Shown here: piece after piece, positions 1 through 6,576 of the stretch
How the letters are laid out: the number at the start of each line of letters is the position of its first letter
Position numbering within the stretch: position 1 is the stretch's first letter
Assembly (NCBI GenBank): GCA_003645845.1
Contig: QNCV01000150.1
Location: 1-6,662, forward strand
Source: Fidelibacterota bacterium
GTDB lineage: Bacteria; Fidelibacterota; UBA2242
Length of the DNA stretch: 6,662 nucleotides
Direction: 5' to 3'
Position numbers and translations under genes: made by a program
The notes under the pieces: model-generated
Seen by the model: only the letters and a program-made list of their open reading frames with translations
Databases searched by the model: none
Told to the model about the DNA's origin: nothing

Positions 1-1259
1 ATAAACGCATGAGTAAGGTTCCGTCTTTTCTGCGCCAACAGTTTTTGAGTGTCCACAATTGTCAATTCCATTTCCAATACCTCATCCGGCAATAGCGTAT
101 TATGAGCATGGGCCTGGGTTACAACAGTCGTCGCTTCTGATATTAGTTCCTGTGCATCTCGTTGAAAATTCTCCCAGTCCAGCAACAGATTCTGGTAAAT
201 CTCATAAGCCATGCTCACTTCATCGCCGATAGTCTCCCGAAGGGCATTGTATTCCAATTCCTTCTTCCTGATAGCCAGATCAGTTGCCTGACGATTACCA
301 TGGTTCCAATCTAATAATGGAATACTGATACCCATCATCAATTCCAACCAATCAACTCGTTGTTCTCGTTCAAAATGATAATTCATCTCGATATAATTAA
401 ACCAGGGTAGCACTTTCAAGCGCTCCAATCTGTTTTGATAACCGGCTAATTCAATACGCTGATTGAGCCGTTCAATCTCAGGACGGTTTTGCAGCGCGAT
501 AGTTATCAGGTCCGCCAGATCACATGAAATTTCCGGAATTTCGGGCCACATGATCGCGACATCCGGATCCACACCGGTATGCTTGGAGAGTTTACTGCGA
601 GCCTGGATTCGATACTGCTTAGCGCGAGCATAGTCATTCTTCGATTCTGCGTGCCACATCTTGGCCTTTGTAAAATAAACGACCGAACGTTGTCCGATCT
701 CAACCATTTTTTCCACTATTTCGATGCGCCGATCTTCGATCGCAACCCGCTTGGCCGCTAAATCCAACAATTGATCATACATAATTATATCTGCGACATC
801 ACGACGAATACGGGCCGCAAGTTTCTGTTGATAGCGCTCTTTATCAACCTTTTTATCCCATAAACGGACCTTTGAGTCCTGTCGCTCCTCCTTCAGTTCT
901 CCCGGCTTTGGTATTGAAAACCGGAGACCGATCTGCTGATCCTTGTATTTTTTTTCGCGCTCTGAAAGCGAGATATCACGATAACGAAGTTCCGGATTGT
1001 CGAGTCGGCCACTTGACCGGTAGCGATACTCGGCGATATCAATATTTGTCTGCATGGATTGCAACTTATAACTATTCATAAGCGCCATAGCAATCAGCTG
1101 TTCTTCTGTCAGAACCACAGAGCTATCTTGACCAGAAGACAGCTTTCTATCAAAACAGGAAACCATCTTCGCACTCTGGTTATCCTGAGCCGGAAGCGAA
1201 AGGGAAAGGATCCAAATCAAGATTATCATTTCGGGCATTTTAGATTGTCTTAATATCAT
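1..1259 (-). CDS. TolC-family outer-membrane efflux protein (3' end beyond window)
   Basis: This frame is open for 419 codons and runs off the left edge without a stop, so only the extreme C-terminus is missing. A signal peptide is visible (hydrophobic stretch about residues 11-22, then LPAQD). Two repeats typical of the outer-membrane efflux protein (OEP) family follow. The first (about 50-240) has LTEEQLIAMAL, then DNPELRYRDISL, a beta-strand GLRFSIPKPG, and long charged helices. The second (about 247-419) has LADLITIALQNRPEIERL, the strand MGISIPLLDWN, and a second helical hairpin. TolC homologues are trimeric outer-membrane channels with a periplasmic helical tunnel, usually 420-480 residues long, so perhaps 20-50 residues are lost. 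The start overlaps the stop of the adaptor gene (ATGA), so the protein is probably the exit duct for that adaptor. The cargo is unknown. The family is confident; the partner assignment is inference from operon structure. Confidence 0.9.
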   Translation of the reverse strand, partial: MILRQSKMPEMIILIWILSLSLPAQDNQSAKMVSCFDRKLSSGQDSSVVLTEEQLIAMALMNSYKLQSMQTNIDIAEYRYRSSGRLDNPELRYRDISLSEREKKYKDQQIGLRFSIPKPGELKEERQDSKVRLWDKKVDKERYQQKLAARIRRDVADIIMYDQLLDLAAKRVAIEDRRIEIVEKMVEIGQRSVVYFTKAKMWHAESKNDYARAKQYRIQARSKLSKHTGVDPDVAIMWPEIPEISCDLADLITIALQNRPEIERLNQRIELAGYQNRLERLKVLPWFNYIEMNYHFEREQRVDWLELMMGISIPLLDWNHGNRQATDLAIRKKELEYNALRETIGDEVSMAYEIYQNLLLDWENFQRDAQELISEATTVVTQAHAHNTLLPDEVLEMELTIVDTQKLLAQKRRNLTHAF

Positions 1260-1270
1260 TGCATCTTCTC
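1256..1270 (-). promoter_or_regulatory. ATGA stop/start overlap with ribosome binding site for the TolC-like gene
   Basis: The adaptor's TGA (1258-1256) and the TolC-like ATG (1259-1257) share bases as ATGA. A GAGAAG Shine-Dalgarno-like hexamer at 1270-1265, within the last adaptor codons, lies five bases before the ATG. This arrangement usually gives translational coupling and fixes the TolC-like start. Inferred effect: linked synthesis of adaptor and channel. Confidence 0.7.
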
Positions 1271-3307
1271 GGGATTTAGATAGCAAAATTGGGGGGTGTT
1301 TTCATCATTGTCAAAGACCACAAGCATCTGACCGTTTTCCGGGAAGCACAATCCCTCCGGCTTCATGCCCGGAAAGGTTCGAAAGCAACGGATCTCCGGT
1401 GGGATATCAGGAAAATTTTTGACACGGTAGAGAGCGCCCATTTGACGATCTGCCGTTGCACCGGGAATGGTAGATAAAATCCAGAGACATCCTTTATCAT
1501 CGAGGGTCATATCAGAGATGCCTCTTTCGCTCTCGCCATTGATCTTCAAGGACAACTTGCTCCATAGTCGCAACTGTCCAGCGGACAATCGTCCGGTTTG
1601 AAAAAGCAACTCGGGATCATTTAACTTCCAGATCAATGCACCGCTTTTTGTAATCGGCTCTTTGAGTCCGATATAGAGTGCAGCATCTTTATATAAGAGC
1701 CCCTCGATATTGATTTTGGGCTTGCCGTCGGATTCATACTGACCCAAGCCCAGTGCAAGGAGCGAGTCGGGCCCGTAGACATCTTCTAATAAGGTCAAAA
1801 GGTTTACACGGGATAAGAGTTTCGCACCGGTATCTGTTATCTGAATTTTGAGCAGCTGTTCCCGGCTGGCCGGGCGCTTTCCCTGCTTACTGATATTTTG
1901 AGACGATGCAAGATAGTAAACACTCTCACTAACAGCTGTAATTGCCTCCAAATCATTGACCGAAGCAAGATCAGCAATAGGTAGTGGCTCGGGATCGACA
2001 ACGCCATTACCATCCATTAAAAAGAGCCAGGGAATATGTTCGCTGGGAGAATTTTCCAAACCCGTGTCATCACTGACCAAAATAAATTTTTCAAGTTGCG
2101 GTGACCAGCAAATCCCCGATGGTTCGCAACGGCTGCGGGCTTGCAGCTGCGATGGAATATTCATATCATGGTAAAGTAAATCAGGCTTTTCAGGATCTCC
2201 ATTATCCATGCGCCTGGATGCCAACCGGGCATTTCGGGCACTTCCCGGAAAACGGACATAGACAAATTCACCGGGAATCAGGGAATGCTCAGGTGCAATT
2301 TCCACAAGGATCTTGCGAGCCCAGAACACCCGACCCCGGAAAGAAAGCCGTTCATCGGCCAGACTGAAACCAGGATGCACAAAAGTAATCGTCCCATAGA
2401 TGGGTTGTTTTTTCTGCCGATTAGAATAAATCTTTACCGAAGATCCGATTTCGGGATTAATCACCGATTTTTCAGGAAGATAGGCTGTCAGATACCGGGC
2501 GGGGCTCTCTTCTATAGTTACCAAAGGAACAAATTGATCAACAACATCACCGGTACCGGCATGAAGTTCAATGATATATCCGTCACAGGGCGCAATCATC
2601 GTCCGCAGATGGATACGATGCTCAGTCATGGCAATCTGACGGCGAATTTCTTCAGTATGCTCCAACATTTCCAACATTCGGGCATGGCTCATACTGTCAT
2701 ATTCGATCTCTTTTAACCACTTCTTTCTTTGATCATGAAGTTCTTCAACGTCTCCGATTCCTGACACATTCAGATGATTCTGTTGCATTAAATAGGCTTT
2801 CAAAGCATCCCGCCGAATAATCAAATCCGCCAGATCCGAATTATACCCCAGACCGGCCTGCTCGGCACTTTCGAATCGGGCAATGAGTTTATTTATGCTT
2901 TCCAATTCTACACTCTTCGATTCGAGCAATGACACGCGATCAATCAATTCCAGGGCTTCGTTATCCAGTTGAATCTTCAGGCGCTTAACTTCGAGATAAT
3001 ACTGTTTGTGCTGTGCATCTGCCAAATCTTCGATTTGAGCCAGCTCACCGCGCAAAAGGGATAGTTGCATTTTTAAATCTGAAATATCCATAACAGCCAG
3101 CACCTGACCCGATTGCACCCGGTCGCCAACCTGCACCAAAAGACTGTGAATCCTACCGGGTTCCCGGCAGCCAATCAAGTGCGTTTTGCGATCTACAATA
3201 CCAATGTATTTTTTATCGACACGCCAACCAAAATAGAGTAAAGCAACGATTAACAGAGCAGTACTCCATAACACTGTATACCAATTAAAAATGTGATTTT
3301 GTTTCAT
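1256..3307 (-). CDS. HlyD-like membrane fusion protein fused to a C-terminal DUF3616-like beta-propeller
   Basis: A 683-residue protein in two parts. Residues 1-360 form a periplasmic adaptor: an N-terminal membrane anchor (about 9-28); the first lipoyl half (about 40-75, EPGRIHSLLVQVGDRVQSGQ); a long alpha-hairpin (about 76-235) with a probable tip near 144-160; the second lipoyl half (about 236-266, MIAPCDGYIIELHAGTGD); and a beta-barrel region (about 270-355). Ordinary adaptors end here, at 350-450 residues. Residues about 390-683 add a domain with five spaced motifs of one pattern: EPSGICWS (395), NDLEAITAV (451), NIEGLLYKDAALYIGL (533), GISDMTLDDKGCLWIL (596) and KPEGLCFPENGQ (649). The pair DLEAI...R..L and NIEGL....L.IGL resembles DUF3616, related to SdiA-regulated or phytase-esterase-like propellers. 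With one membrane anchor, the propeller should be periplasmic. The gene lies six bases after the DUF4956 gene, with a good GAGGTG site nine bases before the ATG. The adaptor call is firm; the exact propeller family is less so. Confidence 0.85.
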   Translation of the reverse strand: MKQNHIFNWYTVLWSTALLIVALLYFGWRVDKKYIGIVDRKTHLIGCREPGRIHSLLVQVGDRVQSGQVLAVMDISDLKMQLSLLRGELAQIEDLADAQHKQYYLEVKRLKIQLDNEALELIDRVSLLESKSVELESINKLIARFESAEQAGLGYNSDLADLIIRRDALKAYLMQQNHLNVSGIGDVEELHDQRKKWLKEIEYDSMSHARMLEMLEHTEEIRRQIAMTEHRIHLRTMIAPCDGYIIELHAGTGDVVDQFVPLVTIEESPARYLTAYLPEKSVINPEIGSSVKIYSNRQKKQPIYGTITFVHPGFSLADERLSFRGRVFWARKILVEIAPEHSLIPGEFVYVRFPGSARNARLASRRMDNGDPEKPDLLYHDMNIPSQLQARSRCEPSGICWSPQLEKFILVSDDTGLENSPSEHIPWLFLMDGNGVVDPEPLPIADLASVNDLEAITAVSESVYYLASSQNISKQGKRPASREQLLKIQITDTGAKLLSRVNLLTLLEDVYGPDSLLALGLGQYESDGKPKINIEGLLYKDAALYIGLKEPITKSGALIWKLNDPELLFQTGRLSAGQLRLWSKLSLKINGESERGISDMTLDDKGCLWILSTIPGATADRQMGALYRVKNFPDIPPEIRCFRTFPGMKPEGLCFPENGQMLVVFDNDENTPQFCYLNPEKMQ

Positions 3308-3313
3308 ATGAAT

Positions 3314-3991
3314 TTACACCTCAACCGTTGCTTCCTGATTGGTATAACTTAGTCCCCGAATTCCATCGACATTTTCTAATTCAGAAACCAATCGTTGATT
3401 ATCCCGGGATTTGTATAATTTAACCTGATATGCATAGTCATAAAATTCTCCCTGTGCCACATCCCGCACTGTAATCATCGCAAAATGGCGGGTGTTCTGC
3501 TGTAAAATTGTCGTCACTTGTTGAATGGCACCCGAATCGGCCGGAACCTGAAAACGAAGCAATCCGTCATGTTTACGGCGACTACCAAAAGGTGAGAAAC
3601 TGAGCGCTAAAACAGCGAGGCAAAAAACCATGGTTCCGATCATGGCCGTGGCAAAACTTTGAACACCGGCGGCCACGCCTATTCCCAGCGAGGCAAAGAC
3701 AAATATCAGATCCCGGGGATCTCTTAAATTGGTACGAAATCGTATTATCGCCAGTGATCCCACAATTCCGATTCCACGGGCGATATTGTCACCAATGGAA
3801 ATCATGAGCAGACACGATATGATACTGCCCAATATCATACTCTGAACAAGACCGCGGGAGTAAGAAAGACCGCGGAAAGTAAATTCATAAAGAAAAGCAA
3901 TAATTGTCGAAAGCACAAAGGCCAGCAAAAAGGAAAGCAGAGATATCTGCCATTCAATCTGTTCAAAGCCATAACTTAGAAGTGTCTCCAT
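3314..3991 (-). CDS. DUF4956 family integral membrane protein with C-terminal ACT-like domain
   Basis: A 225-residue protein with hydrophobic segments at about 16-37, 50-66, 72-84, 94-111 and 113-133, then a soluble tail. The block from about 76 to 109, with GSLAIIRFRTNLRDPRD then LIFVFASLGIGVAAG, is the signature I recognise for DUF4956: an IIRFRT core followed by a charged DPRD turn and a glycine-rich helix. The soluble part (about 141-225) alternates strands and helices (LLRFQVPA, then helix SGAIQQVTTILQQ, strands FAMITVRDV and YAYQVKLYK, helix NQRLVSELENV, strand GIRGLSYT), consistent with an ACT-like regulatory fold as in MgtC-type proteins. The family's molecular role is not established. 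Relatives are often found near VTC-type polyphosphate polymerases and CotH-like kinases; neither is seen here. It is the first gene of the operon and precedes the adaptor by six bases, so it may be the inner-membrane component of that assembly (inference). Family confidence is good, function unknown. Confidence 0.85.
   Translation of the reverse strand: METLLSYGFEQIEWQISLLSFLLAFVLSTIIAFLYEFTFRGLSYSRGLVQSMILGSIISCLLMISIGDNIARGIGIVGSLAIIRFRTNLRDPRDLIFVFASLGIGVAAGVQSFATAMIGTMVFCLAVLALSFSPFGSRRKHDGLLRFQVPADSGAIQQVTTILQQNTRHFAMITVRDVAQGEFYDYAYQVKLYKSRDNQRLVSELENVDGIRGLSYTNQEATVEV
3317..3322 (-). promoter_or_regulatory. Shine-Dalgarno site of the adaptor gene inside the DUF4956 stop region
   Basis: GAGGTG forms the last two sense codons of the DUF4956 gene and lies nine bases before the adaptor ATG at 3307. 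It is a strong purine-rich site. It supports the adaptor start and suggests that ribosomes finishing the upstream gene can reload directly. Confidence 0.7.
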
Positions 3992-3994
3992 ATG

Positions 3995-4001
3995 CCCCTT
4001 T
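3995..4001 (-). promoter_or_regulatory. Ribosome binding site of the DUF4956 gene
   Basis: AAAGGGG lies three bases before the ATG at 3991, inside a longer purine run starting GGAAG. The G-rich part is close to the start, so the effective pairing is probably the AAAGG portion. It supports the chosen start. Confidence 0.5.
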
Positions 4002-4144
4002 CTTCCGGAAATAATTCACGGCAATTTATGAAATGATAAGTATCGAAACAAAAATTTTCCATACTACATTCATTAGCCTTACTCCATTTCCAAATACAGT
4101 TCGTTTTTGATAATCTAAAAATCAAATTATTATCATCACATTGT

Positions 4145-4174
4145 TTCATATTGCGAATCCATATAATTTGGCAA
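4145..4174 (-). promoter_or_regulatory. Candidate promoter of the DUF4956-adaptor-TolC operon
   Basis: On the minus strand TTGCCA (4174-4169) matches the -35 consensus TTGACA at five of six positions. It is followed after 18 bases by TATGAA (4150-4145), matching TATAAT at four of six. It lies about 150 bases before the DUF4956 start. In such AT-rich DNA a match of this quality can arise by chance, and the host's sigma preference is unknown, so this is a weak call. Confidence 0.2.
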
Positions 4175-4230
4175 GTATAAATAGAAATAATATGTAAATA
4201 GTCTCCACATATTGGTATTATTATCCTTTT

Positions 4231-4977
4231 CTACCATTCTCCCTTTCGGTGAAATTTTTCTTTGGCGTTTTGGCCAAATTTCTCAGCTGCCCGATCAATT
4301 GACTTGAGGATTTCGTCCATGGTCATGCCTTGGGTATTGCGGGCAGCCTCAATCAGGGTTCGGCATTCATTCGAATCCATGAAGCGCACCGCCTCCAGCA
4401 GTCGTTGTTCGTCAGCTTCGGGAATCGCCAGAAAGCCATGCTTGTCGGCGTGGATCAGTTGTCCCGGTCGAATCCGGCAACCAAAAATCTCGACTTCACA
4501 ATTCCAGCGCACCGGAACAACATGGGCGTGCCCCACACATAATTGCCGGGCAATGGCTTTAAAACCGGCATTGTTCATTTCATCAACATCTCGAATTGCA
4601 CCGTCGGTAATCGTCCCGACACACCCCAAAGAGCGATGAATATTACTATTGACTTCTCCCCAAAATGACCCGACAATCTTTGGCTTGTCCATATCCTGGA
4701 CCAGCACTATTTTGGGACCTTGTGTACCGGCAATATATTTCCGGTAATTGCTCCATGCCTGATCATTTTTTTGGACATGTTTCGGATTGCTCGGCTCTAT
4801 TACAACCGTCACAGCATAGCCTACCATCGGTCCCATATGAGTCATAAAATCCTGACATGGTTCAAGATTAAAGCACTCTTTTGCAATGTCACGGTTTGTG
4901 ATTTGCTCCCATCCGTTATAGATAGAGGGTGTGTTCCAGCGCTTTAATTCAAGCAGATCTTTGTGCTTCAACCTCAT
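4231..4977 (-). CDS. RraA-like / HMG-aldolase superfamily protein
   Basis: A 248-residue cytoplasmic protein without a signal peptide. The RraA-like core spans about 45-190: GPMVGYAVTVV (49-59); PKIVLVQDMD (88-97); the active-site region WGEVNSNIHRSLGCVGTITD with GAIRDVDE (106-133); and VEIFGCRIRPGQLIHADKHGFLAIP (162-186). In the class II HMG/CHA aldolases of this superfamily the Arg-Asp pair binds substrate and divalent metal. Here it is R129-D130, with E133 matching the acidic residue that follows, so lyase activity on a 4-hydroxy-2-oxo acid or oxaloacetate decarboxylation is plausible. RraA itself, the RNase E inhibitor, is about 160 residues; the extra N-terminal (KRWNTPSIYNGWEQI) and C-terminal helices mark a longer subfamily often misnamed demethylmenaquinone methyltransferase. 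An in-frame TGA directly precedes the ATG, so no upstream start is possible, and no strong Shine-Dalgarno site is present. It follows the propeller gene by 34 bases, suggesting sugar-acid metabolism. The exact substrate is unknown. Confidence 0.85.
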   Translation of the reverse strand: MRLKHKDLLELKRWNTPSIYNGWEQITNRDIAKECFNLEPCQDFMTHMGPMVGYAVTVVIEPSNPKHVQKNDQAWSNYRKYIAGTQGPKIVLVQDMDKPKIVGSFWGEVNSNIHRSLGCVGTITDGAIRDVDEMNNAGFKAIARQLCVGHAHVVPVRWNCEVEIFGCRIRPGQLIHADKHGFLAIPEADEQRLLEAVRFMDSNECRTLIEAARNTQGMTMDEILKSIDRAAEKFGQNAKEKFHRKGEW

Positions 4978-5011
4978 TCAAGTACCCATAAAATTATCTC
5001 TAATCTCATTA

Positions 5012-6535
5012 TTATTTAAAGCTAAATGAGTATAGTTTTGAATCTCTCAGTTCGAACTTTAACCGGATATTCTTGCCTTTTAGCTTTTTCAGCGTGAACC
5101 CATTTTTCCAATTGATGCCTGCGTCCGTTACGGTTTTTGTAATTAATCGGCCCTCGGCTAATTTTTTATTCCAGGGACTAAGAGCGATCACCTTGACATA
5201 ACCCGACGGTACAACATCTGCGCTGATGCAAAGCCTATCGGTAATAACCTTTATAGGCTTAGTAATAATTGTTCCGGTTTTGTTGCTCCCACCGGCGATT
5301 TGTTCATAACCGGCAAACCCATCGGGCCGTAACCAGGCCAGGGCCAGATAACCATTCCGCCAGCCCATGAACCGGCCATCATTGGCACCGTAATAGATTC
5401 TTATTTTGTCTTTACCAAAAAGAGGTTTAGCCGCAAAAACGCATCCCCAGTCATAATCACCCATTTCCGGTCCGTTGGGAATCAAGGCTGTTCCCGGTTG
5501 TATCCGATGCCACTCTTTGCTGTCAGGACTCCAGGCCAGTTCACACCACTGCCGGCTGGCTTCAATATCAAACAGTCCGACCATCCCTATGTAAACACCG
5601 GCGTATTTGACAACCGGCATATCATGAATCTGCCTGCGTAAATCGAGACCCTGGATGATAATCTCCGGTTCTGACCAGTGTAAGAAATCCTCCGATTCGA
5701 CCCTGGACACATGCCGGTGTCCCATGCTTCCGTACAATCCCGTGGTCTTTTCTCCACCCCAGTGACGGGTAATACAAACATATTTCCCGAGATCAGCATC
5801 CCACCACATATTGTTATTTGTATCCCCGTTGTCGATAGGACCCACATCAATTGCTTCGCTCCAGTGAATACCGTCCGGTGAGAACCACACAGCACTGTTC
5901 TCACTCTCCGGATGAAAAGCTTTGTAACGTTTCTTTGGATCGGTCTCATGCAGATCCTTCATAACCGTTACACCATGGTCAAATACAATAACAATATTGT
6001 TCTTTTTACTACCGTTAAACTCGATTACTCCCAGTTCGGGCTTATCCCAATGGATACCGTCTTTGGACGTGGCATAGCATACGCCATAGTCGCGATAGCC
6101 CTCTTCCCATTTTGTCCATGCCCGCTTGTCCGATGGTATGCCTTCGCCAATAGCATCACCCTCCGGTCCAACCTTAATAAAGATGCTGTACCAGCACTTA
6201 TAAATTTGCTCTTCGTCGTCGTAGATAATGCTGCAATATGGATTATCGAAGCGGGGTTCCCACTCTTTATCCTCGCTAAAGAGTGGATTGTTTAGGTCCT
6301 TATGCACAACACCCACAGTCAGATGCACATTTTCGGTCTCCTCAATGATTCGGGAATCCAGAAGAAGGTATCGTGTACGATCATTGTTGTAATCCTCCGC
6401 CTGTAAAACCGACGGCAACATGATAACCGAGCAACATATAAACACAAACACAATAATTCCAACCATACCGATTGATACCATCTTATATTTTCTCATAGTA
6501 TTGTCAATTATCACAACAAACCTCTTATTTAACAT
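5012..6535 (-). CDS. Secreted glycoside-hydrolase-like five-bladed beta-propeller protein
   Basis: A 507-residue exported protein. Residues about 14-46 form a Sec signal peptide: basic MRKYK, hydrophobic VGIIVFVFICC, then a VLQA|ED cleavage site. The mature N-terminus (RYLLLDSRIIEETENVHLTVG, then NPLFSEDKEWEPRFDNPY) opens a propeller of the GH43/GH32/GH130-like fold. Repeated turns mark the blades: SKDGIHW (157), SPDGIHW (219), SEDFLHW (281) and SPDSKEW (336). Acidic residues D98, D246 and D305 and the run GPEMGDYDWG (355-364) could line the central pocket, but I cannot assign catalytic roles. Residues about 420-507 form a beta-sandwich ending IRLKFELRDSKLYSFSF, usual in this secreted family. 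Start choice is uncertain: the first ATG (6535) lacks a ribosome binding site; a GTG at 6514 has AAGAGG six bases upstream; an ATG at 6496 gives the most typical signal peptide. Function is probably binding or cleavage of an extracellular glycan; substrate unknown. Confidence 0.8.
   Translation of the reverse strand: MLNKRFVVIIDNTMRKYKMVSIGMVGIIVFVFICCSVIMLPSVLQAEDYNNDRTRYLLLDSRIIEETENVHLTVGVVHKDLNNPLFSEDKEWEPRFDNPYCSIIYDDEEQIYKCWYSIFIKVGPEGDAIGEGIPSDKRAWTKWEEGYRDYGVCYATSKDGIHWDKPELGVIEFNGSKKNNIVIVFDHGVTVMKDLHETDPKKRYKAFHPESENSAVWFSPDGIHWSEAIDVGPIDNGDTNNNMWWDADLGKYVCITRHWGGEKTTGLYGSMGHRHVSRVESEDFLHWSEPEIIIQGLDLRRQIHDMPVVKYAGVYIGMVGLFDIEASRQWCELAWSPDSKEWHRIQPGTALIPNGPEMGDYDWGCVFAAKPLFGKDKIRIYYGANDGRFMGWRNGYLALAWLRPDGFAGYEQIAGGSNKTGTIITKPIKVITDRLCISADVVPSGYVKVIALSPWNKKLAEGRLITKTVTDAGINWKNGFTLKKLKGKNIRLKFELRDSKLYSFSFK
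6521..6526 (-). promoter_or_regulatory. Shine-Dalgarno site pointing to an alternative GTG start
   Basis: AAGAGG lies within codons 4-5 of the longest reading of the propeller gene and exactly six bases before an in-frame GTG (6514-6512). The ATG at 6535 has only AT-rich sequence before it. Translation may therefore begin at 6514, giving a 500-residue precursor with the same signal peptide core. Confidence 0.45.
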
Positions 6536-6576
6536 TGATAGAATTTGGCTATATGTTTATTCTCAAATCAAACCGA

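Larger units (their letters stand above)
3992..4230 (-). other. AT-rich intergenic leader between the RraA-like gene and the DUF4956 operon
   Basis: This is the only long spacer in the window (239 bases) and marks the border between two transcription units read in the same direction. It is strongly AT-rich. I see no convincing intrinsic terminator for the RraA-like gene: the best inverted repeat (TTTGAT/ATCAAA, arms 4106-4111 and 4121-4126) is only six bases long with one G-C pair. It contains a candidate sigma-70 type promoter and a 15-codon reading frame with a ribosome binding site (4026-4073, MNVVWKIFVSILIIS), treated under findings. The spacer most likely holds the promoter and 5' leader of the DUF4956 operon. 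Confidence 0.5.

Noticed and set aside
506..703. Minus-strand 65-codon frame
   Set aside because: It is out of frame with the continuous TolC-like reading across the same bases, which shows both family repeats.
1256..1258. TGA read as a sense codon (alternative genetic code)
   Set aside because: The TGA forms a normal ATGA overlap with the next gene, and read-through would meet TAA two codons later. The other genes end in TAA or TAG, so there is no positive sign of recoding.
1..1259. TolC-like gene as a truncated pseudogene
   Set aside because: The frame is uninterrupted, has a signal peptide and both repeats, and is cut only by the window edge.
2285..2716. Plus-strand open frame of 143 codons
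   Set aside because: It lies wholly inside the adaptor gene on the opposite strand, has no recognisable domain and reads like an antisense shadow.
4106..4126. Inverted repeat TTTGAT/ATCAAA as a terminator
   Set aside because: The stem is six bases with one G-C pair and a nine-base loop. It is too weak, and such repeats are expected in AT-rich DNA.
4262..4639. Plus-strand open frame of 125 codons
   Set aside because: Antisense to the RraA-like gene, whose conserved motifs explain the region; the product is serine- and arginine-rich with no family signature.
5587..6295. Open frames of 120 (minus, other frame) and 127 (plus) codons
   Set aside because: Both lie inside the propeller gene, whose repeated SxDGxxW turns and signal peptide support the main frame.
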